This document shows, piece after piece, positions 24,701 through 33,700 of a DNA stretch of 35,681 nucleotides. The number at the start of each line of letters is the position of its first letter. Position 1 is the first letter of the stretch. Position numbers and translations under genes: made by a program. This stretch comes from Planctomycetota bacterium (GTDB taxonomy: Bacteria > Planctomycetota > Phycisphaerae > Sedimentisphaerales > Anaerobacaceae): contig JALORE010000095.1 in NCBI GenBank assembly GCA_025459125.1, forward strand, positions 1-35,681, read 5' to 3'. The notes beneath the pieces are model-generated. The model saw only the letters and a list, made by a program, of their open reading frames with translations. It was not told the DNA's origin and searched no databases.

Positions 24701-27700
24701 GGCCGTGCCGTGGGTGGCGCCGATGATGCGGAAGAAGACCGCGTCGCCGTCCGGGTCGCTGGCCAGCGTGTTCAAAGCCAGCGTGGTCCGCAGATCCACG
24801 TGGGTGAGCAGCGGCTGGCTCTGGGCGAGCAGCTCGGGGCCACCGTTGCGGACAAAGCCGTAGTTGGCGATAAGAATCTGCACGTCGGTGTCGTTGACCA
24901 CGGCGTCCCCATCGATGTCGTAGAGGCTGTCGCCGCCGGCCAGCAGCGTGCTGTCCACGCCATCGACACGGCCACTGGCGTTCACGTCGCCGGCCACGCC
25001 CACCGCCAGCGTGTACGCGCCGCCAATGCCCGCGCCGACCGCGAGTTGGTACAAGCCTTCCTGCTCGAGGGCGAAGAGGGCCACTACGCTACCGCCCGTG
25101 ATCTGCACGGACAGCGGTGTGAGGCCGGCGATGGCCGGGGCAGTGGGCACAAACGACAAGTCGGCGCCCGCCCGCACTGCCACACGCATGATCACTCGCT
25201 CTGCGTTGGTCGAGGCGATCTCGGTGCCACGGAGGCTGAAGGTGTAGAGGTCGAGGCCGCCCGCGGTGAGCGTCCCGGCGCGGGCCTGCCCGGTGAACTG
25301 GCTGACACCGCCCAAGTCGGCCCGGATGGGGCGAACCTGCGGCGCCGAAGCGTCACCCGGATAGACGATCGCGTCGCCGGCGCCGCCGGTGGCCACGGCA
25401 CTGGTCAGGAGCGCCGGCCCGGCGGCCGCCGCTGCATAGCCGTAGCGGGAGCCGGTCCCGGCGCCGAGATTGCGCACCGCGACAAGGCGTCCCTGGACAT
25501 CGTACTGGTAGGTGATGGTCACACCGCCGGGAGCGGTGACGCTGGTGAGGCGGCCGGCGGCGTCACGCAGGAACTGCACGGACGCCCCGCCGTTGCTGAC
25601 TACGCCGCTGTCGCTGTAGTACAGGCGTTTACCGCCGGAGCGCTGCTCTTCGAAGATGCCGCGGGTCGAATCGATCAGGTAGCGCGTGCCGTCCGGGCCG
25701 GTGAGGATGTAGTCGGCGTCGGCGTAGACGGAGCTGGCCGGGTTGTAGGCCTGTCCGGTGCCGAACTCATAGTAGCGTGCTCCCGCCCTGGTGAGCAGCG
25801 CGTCCGCCGACTGCAGCGTGTAGCCGGCGGCGCCGGTGCCGGTCCATGCCGCGCGGTAGAGCATGCGTCCGCCGACGATGACCGCCACCGGCCGGAACTC
25901 GAACCCGGCACGCTCGCCGCTAGGGAGCGTCAGGTACACACGGGTGCCATCGCGGAACGCCGCGTAGATGCCCAGTCCCTCGCGGCCGGTGGCCGGGAGG
26001 TCGGTGGCCAACCGCACCTCGCGGTTGAGCATCGCCCAGCCCGCGCCCAGGAGGCCGCTGAGGCTCTGGTCGAGCGAGTTGTAGAGACGGCGCAGGCTCA
26101 GCGTCACGCCCGCCAGATCGACGTTCAGGTCGGTCTCGATGCGGGTGTGCGCCGCGGGCTTGGCCGCCGTGTTCACCTCGACCAGCGTGGTGGTCTGGCT
26201 CACGCGACCGCTGATGTCGGCGGCCGTCAGACGCAGCGTGTAGAAGCCGTTGGCCCGCTGACTGGGGTCGAACTCCGCCAGCAGGACGCCGTCGACCGAC
26301 GTTTCGCCGCGGGCGAGCTCCGTGAACGGCCCGGCAGCGCTGCCGGCAATCTCCAGCCTCCAGTAGTCGAGGTTGGTGTCGGCCACCGTGCCGGTCAGGG
26401 CCATCGGAGTGGTGAGCATCGCCCGCGCCACCGTCTCGGCGAAGCCCACGACGGGCGCCAGGCGGTCCTGCGGGTCGCGCACCTTGAGCTGCACGTGCCG
26501 TGTGCCGACCAGGCCGTCGACGTCGGTGGCCGTGGCCACCAGGTCAACCTTGCCCGGCTGGGTCGGGGTGAAGTAGGCGCGCCCGTCGGCGTCGAGTTCC
26601 ACGAGCTGGCCGTCGGCGGTCAGCGTCAGTGTGACGATGTCACCCAGACTGCCGGCGATGGCATGCACCAGCACACGCTGACCGGGCAGAGCCGGGAAGC
26701 TGGGGGTGAGCTCGATCAGAACGTCGGGCGGTGCCGGGGTGGCGGTGGCGCGCAGCACGATCACCTTCTGCGTTGTCGCCTCGCCGTCGGAGGCCTCGAA
26801 GGTCACGAGGTACTCGCCCGCCTGCCCCGGCCCGGGCGTCCAGGAAAACACGCCCGTGTTCGGATCCACGCTGGCGCCCGCCGGCAGGTCGAGGCCGCGG
26901 AAGGTCAGCACCGTGCCCGCATCGGGATCGCCACCCTGCAGGGTGAAGCTGCTCGGACGGCCCAGGAGGACGGTGTGGCTGCCGGTGGCCAAGACCGGGG
27001 CACGGTTGACGTTGGCGACGCGTAAGGTCACATCCATCTCGTCCTTGAGGCCGCCGGCATCCACCACAACGAACCGCACCACGTATTCACCGGCCTGCTC
27101 GTAACCCGGCGTCCACAGGAACAGGCCCGTACGCGGCACGAACACGGCGCCCTGCGGCAGGCCGGATACCACGCTATAGACGAGCTGGTCGCCGTCGCGG
27201 TCGCCGGCCACGACGGTGAAGTCGAGCTGCACGCCCTCACGGGCGAACTGCTCGATGGCCTGCACCCACATGGGGGCCTGGTTGGTGTTGGTGACGGCGA
27301 GGCGGATCGTCTCGCTGCTGCCCGCCAGGCCATCGCTGACGGTGAAGCTGGCGTCGTAGCTGCCGGCCTGGTCGAGCGCGGGCGTCCAGGTGAACACGCC
27401 GGTGGCCGGGTCGAAGCTGGCGCCGCGCGGCAGATTCGCCATCACGAAGTGCAGCGTGTCGCCGTCGGCGTCGGTGGCAGTCAGGTTGAGAGTCAGCGTC
27501 TGGGTCTCGGCGACGCTGCGGTTGCCCACCGGGCCCAGCACCGGGGCGGCGTTGGTTTCCTTGACCACTAGGCGCATCGTCGTGGTGTCGGACAGGGCCG
27601 CGGCAGCGCCGCCGTTGCCGCCATCGGTGACGGTGAAAGTGACATCGTAGCCGCCCAGGTCGCCGGCGGCCGGCGTCCAGGCGAGCAGCGCCGTGCCGTA

Positions 27701-30700
27701 AGTTGCGCCGGGCGTGAGAGTCGCGCCGGCCGGCAGGCCGGCCAACGCGAAGGTCAGAGGCTCCTGGTCGGGGTCGTCGGCCCGCACGGTCATGGTGAAG
27801 CTCTGGCCGGCCACCGCCACCACGTCGCCGACGAAGCGCCACTGCGGCGCCTCGTTGGGGCTGTCCACGGTGACGACGAAGGTCGTGTCGGTGGTCAGGG
27901 CGGGGCTGTCGCCGTCACCGGTGTCCGTCGCCGATATGACCACGCCATAGTCGCCACGCTGCCCGTTGACCGGGGCGATGCGCAGGGTGGCGGTGCCGTC
28001 GTGGTTGTCGGTGAGGGTCATGAACGACGGCAGCGGGAAGCCCGTGCTCTCGCTGGTGGCACTGAAGGAGATCGCGCCGCCCTCGGGGTCGGTGGCCCGA
28101 ATGGTTACCAGCCGCACCGAGTTGGCGGGCACGGTGACGTCGCCAAGCGTCTCGAACACCGGCCGCTGGTTGAGGTTGACCACCTCAATCGGCACGATCA
28201 TGGTGCTCGTCAGCGGGATGCCGGTCCCGTCGCCGTCGTCGGTGGCGATGAAGGTGACATAGTATGTGCCGGCCTGGTTGTAGGTCGGTTGCCACCGCAG
28301 TTCGGTGGTGTCGGCGTCGAAGGTGGCGCCGGCGGGCAGGTCCTGCACGCTAAAGGTCACCGTGGCCGGGTAACCGTCGGTCACGAGGTCCCCTTCCGCG
28401 TCGCGCTGTGGCGGCATATAGTTGGGATTGTCCGGGTCCAGCGCGAAGCCCAGCAGGGAGAGCACTTGTCCCTCGTAGACCTGCCAGCCCTGCTGCGGGA
28501 GGAACTGTGGTGCGGCGTTGGCATTGGTGACGGTGAACTTCACCGTGACTGTTACGGTCTCCACGCCGTCGGTGGCCGTGAAGGGGATCTCATACACGCG
28601 GGCCTGCGTGAAGGTTGGCTGCCAGTCAAACAGGCCCATGGTCGGGTGCAGTGTGGCGCGGTACGGCAGCAGCGGGCTGCTGAAGGCGAGGTTGGCCGGG
28701 TCCGCGGAGGTCGCGTGCAGGTAGAAGCGGAGGCGGTCGCCTTCGCGCAGCGTGGCGTCGGCGGGGTCGAGCAGGACCAGGGGCGGCCGGCCTTCGGTCA
28801 CCACCAGGTTCAACGTGGTCGTGGTCTGGACGATGCCGTCGCTCACCACGAAGCGGATGTCGTTGTAGGTGCCCGCGGCGTTGTAGCCGGGAGTCCAGGT
28901 GAAGGTCTGCGTGGCCGGGTCGAAGGCCGCGCCGGCCGGCAGGCGGTCGGCCCAGAAGTACAGACCGTCATCATCGAGGTCGGCGCCCAGCACGCGGAAC
29001 TCGATCTTCGTGCCTTCGGGGCTCTCAAGGTTCGCGGCGACGCCGCTGAGCGTTGGGGCATGGTTGCCGCCGGTCACGTTCAGCACGAAGCGCTGCAGGG
29101 TCACGGCGCCGCGGCTGTCGAATACCTGTAGCACGACCAAGGTCCGGGCGGGATCCAGTGCCGTGGGTGTCCACTGCACCAGGCCGGTAACCATGTCCAC
29201 CGTCATACCCTCCGGGCCGCTGAACAGGTGGAAGACGATTGCGTTGGCGTCCGGATCGGTGGCGTGCGCGTCGTACTGATAGAGCTGTCCGACCGCGGCC
29301 GCCGTGGGCGCTTCGGTCGAGAACACGGGCGCCTGGTTCTCGCCCGCGCCCGCCGCCACGCCCGGCGTAAACTGAATGCGCTGCTGCCCCGGGTTGTCGA
29401 TGGTCACCGTCCGGCCGGTGGTGGTGGCGCCGGGGGCGAGCAGGCTGCCGGGCAGGTTGGTCGACAGGTCGATCAGCCACTTGCCGTCGGCGGTCTGTCC
29501 CCCCGCGCTGGTCGGCACGCCGGCATAGCCGGCCGCCGGGTCCAACAGCAACAGAACCGGCAGCACGAGGTTGGCGTCGGTTTTGTTGCGCAGGGTCACG
29601 TCGTAAGAGATGGTGCCCGCGTTGCGGTCGGACCGGGCCGTGTCGAAGTGGATGTCCACGTACGGGGTCAGGTCGTCCACGGCCGTGAAGGTGGTCTGGT
29701 AATCATCTGCGGCGGTTGGCCCCAACACGCTGGCCACGCCGGCCCGGACCGTCAGCGCGTAGGTGTCCGGAAGGAGCCCGTCAAAGGTCAGGTACGCGGT
29801 GCGGGTCGGCACGTCATACACCACCGAGCGCACCACCATGTCGCCGGCGACGGCGCCGGTCAGGCGGTAGTAGCCGGGGTTGAGCACGCTGCCGGGCAGC
29901 GCCGCGTCACCCACCAACATGTCCTGGTTGAAGGTCACCGCCACGAACGGCAGCGGCAGGGGCAGCACCGCCTGGTTGGGCGGATTCACCGCCGTCACCC
30001 CGGGCAGCACCGCCGGCTGGATCACGTCCACCTGCGTCGACTGGCTCAGCAGGATGCGGCCGTCGCGGGTGGTCAGGACCACATCGCCGCGGGTGCCGTT
30101 GCGGGCGATCGCCACACGCTGCAGTGTGGCCAGATCGACCATCGTCAATTCGCTCGCGGTGCTGACCGCCCCGGTGCTGCTGACCGCGCCGCTGTTGTGC
30201 GAGACGAACAGCAACTCGTCCAGCGCCGAGCCGTTCTGCCCGAAGGCGATCGAGTCGATGTCGGTATCGAAGCTCAGCATCACCTCGACGCGCGCCCGTG
30301 CGGTGAAGCGCACCACCTGGCGTCGGTCGGGCCAGGTTACCGCCCACAAGGTGCCGGTCTGGTCGAAGGCCAGGCTGCCCACGCGCAGGTTCAGGTCGCG
30401 GCTGAACTGCTCGAAGGTGCCCGTGGCCGGGTCGAACTTCTGGACGCCGGCATTGGAGCCGACGTAGAGCACGCCGGTCACCGGATCGACGGCCAGCCCC
30501 ATGGTGATGCCGTCGCCGAAGCTGTTGACCACGGCGCCGCTGTCGGCGTCGAGCTGGAGGAGCGGCCCGCCGCCGGTGGTCGCCCACAGCCGGCCGTCCG
30601 CGTCCAGGGCCAGGTTGAACACCGGGTGATCGAGCTGGGCCCAAGGCGTACCCGCCGTGCCGCCGTCCTTGCCAAACTTGTAGATCACGCCGCGGTTGGA

Positions 30701-33700
30701 CCCGCCGCTCACCAGCACGCTGCCGTCGGCGAGCTCCACCAGGGCCATCGGCCCGATGTGGCCGTGGCTCTGCCCGATGCCGGTGGCGAACGCCTGGGCC
30801 ACGAACGGGCGGAACACAATGTCGAACTCGCTCGGCCGGGTCAGCGGCTTCTGGCTGGGCACGTTCTGCCACTGCGTGAACAGCGGGTTGGTCGAGGGCT
30901 CCGGCACCGGCTCGGGGGCCTGCCCGAAGTTGGGCGGAGTGGTCCCGGTCACCGTCGGCAGCGCGCCCAGGTTCACGCCCGAGCCGTCGTCGGTCGCATT
31001 CACGCCGAAACGCGGCTTCTCCCGGTTGCCGGCAATATCGGTCGCCAGGGCCAGGAACTCGTAGGTATGGCCGGCCTCGCCCTCGAACACTGCCGAGCCG
31101 GCGGCCTCGGTGACCTGGCGCTGCCAAATCTTGAAGTCGCCGCCGTCGGTGGCGACGTACAGCGTCACGTGCTTCACGCCCGAGCCGCTGTCATCGACGA
31201 CGCTCCAGTCCACGCGGAAGCTGTTGCTCTCCGCGGCCAAACGCGTGGCGGTCACGTGCGAGGTCGGGGCCGCGCCGTCGACCACCTGCGTGAGAGTGAT
31301 GGTGTCCTCGGGCGCCAGCCCGTCGCTGAGCACCCGGGCCTGCGCCGTGATCTCGGTGCCGCTGACCAGATCGTCCTTGGCCTGGATGGTGTAGCCCACG
31401 AACATCTCGCCGTGGCCCTGCCCGTCATTGGGCGCCAGCAACCCGCGGGTCGGATCTTGCAGCACTTCGCCCGTGAGCGGGTCGATCGCCTGCAGCACCC
31501 AGGTGGCGGTGTTGGAGTAGAGATCCACGCCCGCGCTGACGCGCAGGATGAAGCCGCGGACCTGGCTGAAGTCGAAGTCGCCCTGGAACGTGCTGCGCCC
31601 CTGCGGGATGTGCACGGTGATGTCGCCGATCTTCAGGTCGCCGAGTTTGAACGTGCGGCCGTCGAGATCGGCATCCAGTTTGGTGACCACCTGGATGTCG
31701 TTGAGGTAGCGCGACGACTCGGACGGGTTCTGGAAGTTGATCGCATAGGGCAGATCCTGAAGGACCGGCAACCAGCCGGCGGTGTCCCAGGTCTGCGGCC
31801 CGGTGATCGAAGCCAGCCGGTCCAGGCCGCCCTGGGCCTCGAACAACTCGTCGAAGTTCAGGCTCTGGAACTCGCTGCCGTCCACCGGCACGGGGCCGTT
31901 GATCTGGAAGTCGGCCGGGAGCCCGGCCCCGCGGCGGTCGAAGCCCAGCCACGGCACGTAGATATGGAAGGCCTCGAAGTGGGTCGGCATGGACAGGCCC
32001 AGGTCGTAGTCTTCGAACGGCGGGAGCGCCGGGACGGGGATCTCGCCCTGGCGGTGCCTGCACGACCGCTCCTCGTAGCCCACGGCGGCCATCGTGCCTT
32101 CCTCATGGCCGTACCACGCACGGACCTGGTCGAAGAAGGCCACCAGGTCGCTGGTGGAGCGCACCTCGCTGCCCGCAGGCCCGAAGAGGATGCCCGAGCT
32201 GAGCACCGCCATCAGGCTCACGATGTGCTGTTGGGTGCGGATCGGCGGCAGGGCGCCGTCGGGACGCAGAATTCCTGCCTCTTCCAGGGCGGCCAGGTAC
32301 AGGTCTACCCAGGTGTCGGCGTCGGCCACCAGGGCCACCAAGGATGCGGCCGCGGTCGTGTCGGCGAGGATGTCGTCGCGGAGATCCAGCGCCTCCTGGC
32401 GCTGATGGGCGACGAACTCAGCGCGGGTCATGGTGGTCGCCGCGGCGTAGATGTGGAAGCGGAACGGGATGAACGGAATCTCGCACTCGCCCGGCACCGC
32501 CACGTTCTCCTGGTACATGCCCACGAAGTCGAGCTGATCCAGGGCTGCGCCCAGACCCGGGCTGATCTCCGACACCTTCTCCTTCACCGCGTCCCACCAC
32601 GTGCCCAAGGCATCGGGACCGTCCTCGAGAATGTAGTCGAGGTCGGGGAAGTTGCCGCTGACCTGCGCGCGGAAGTCGTCGAACGCCCGGTCAGCCATGG
32701 CCCGCAGGCCAGGATAGGTGACAATGTTGAAGCTGAAGCCGCCGAAACCGTCGGCCACCAGGTCGAAGATGTACCCCGAAGTGTCGAGCTGCCCGGTGGT
32801 GTTGGTGATCGATTCGATGCTCGCCCAGGGCACGTCGGCATTGGCCGTGCCGGCCGCGCCTTCCGGCGTGCCGCGCACGTTGGTGAAGAACTGCAGGAAC
32901 GGCAAGCCGTACACGTACTGGTTCAGCAGCAGCTCCGGCACGCCCACCTGGAAGAAGGTATAGGGCGCGTCCAGGTTGCTGATGTTCTGCAGGGCGATCG
33001 AATAGGTCGCCTGGTCGCCCGCCGGGATGACCCGGGCCCCGCCGATGCCGATGGTGACCTCCGGCTCGATGGCCCGCTCCACCAGGAAGCGGTACGGCAC
33101 TACCGCGGTGTCGCCGCTGGGGTTGATCACCTTCAGGTCGTACAGGCCGTGCGGCGCGCCCGTGAAGTCGAAGGCGGCGATGATCAGACTGCTGTCCACC
33201 ACGTCCCAGGTCACCGGCTCGAACTCGGCGATGCCCGGGCGCACCAGCTTGATGATGGCCCGATCGCTGAACTGCGCGCCTTCGATGCGCACGGTCACGT
33301 GCTTGCTGTCGCCGCCGGTATCGGTGTCCACGTCGGTGATCACCAGGGGCAGCAGCTCGGCTAGGACGGTCACGTCGCCGCCCGCGGCCGGTCCGCTGAA
33401 GCCGCGCACCAGCACGTAGTAGCGCCCGGGCTGGGTGCCCGCCACGATGGCTGTGACGTCCGCCGCCACCGGACCTTCATAGCCCGCGTCGTAAGCCGCG
33501 CTGCTGGGCGCCGCGTGATAACGCACGAAGATCTCGTTGGCCGCGTTGGCGTTCTGCCCGTCGACGGTGAAACGCAGCGTCCGGTCGTTGGGCACGGTGA
33601 TCTGGTACAGTTTCTCCTGCCCGGGCTTCAGGTGCAGCGTCACCGGGGCGCCCAGCACCAGTTCGTCCACGGTGACGTTGAACGTCCCGCCCGATGAGGT

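Noticed and set aside
25430-26160. An RHS-type polymorphic toxin.
   Set aside because: Only a few YD units are present, no core motif or toxin tip follows, and no immunity gene is adjacent; it is one module among many.
29228-33364. Plus-strand open frame of 1,378 codons, with others at 23582-27025, 20645-22681 and 15530-17857, all antisense to the giant gene.
   Set aside because: These are stop-poor antisense frames of a GC-rich gene. Their translations are Arg/Gly/His/Val-rich with no domains, while the minus strand gives recognisable modules throughout.
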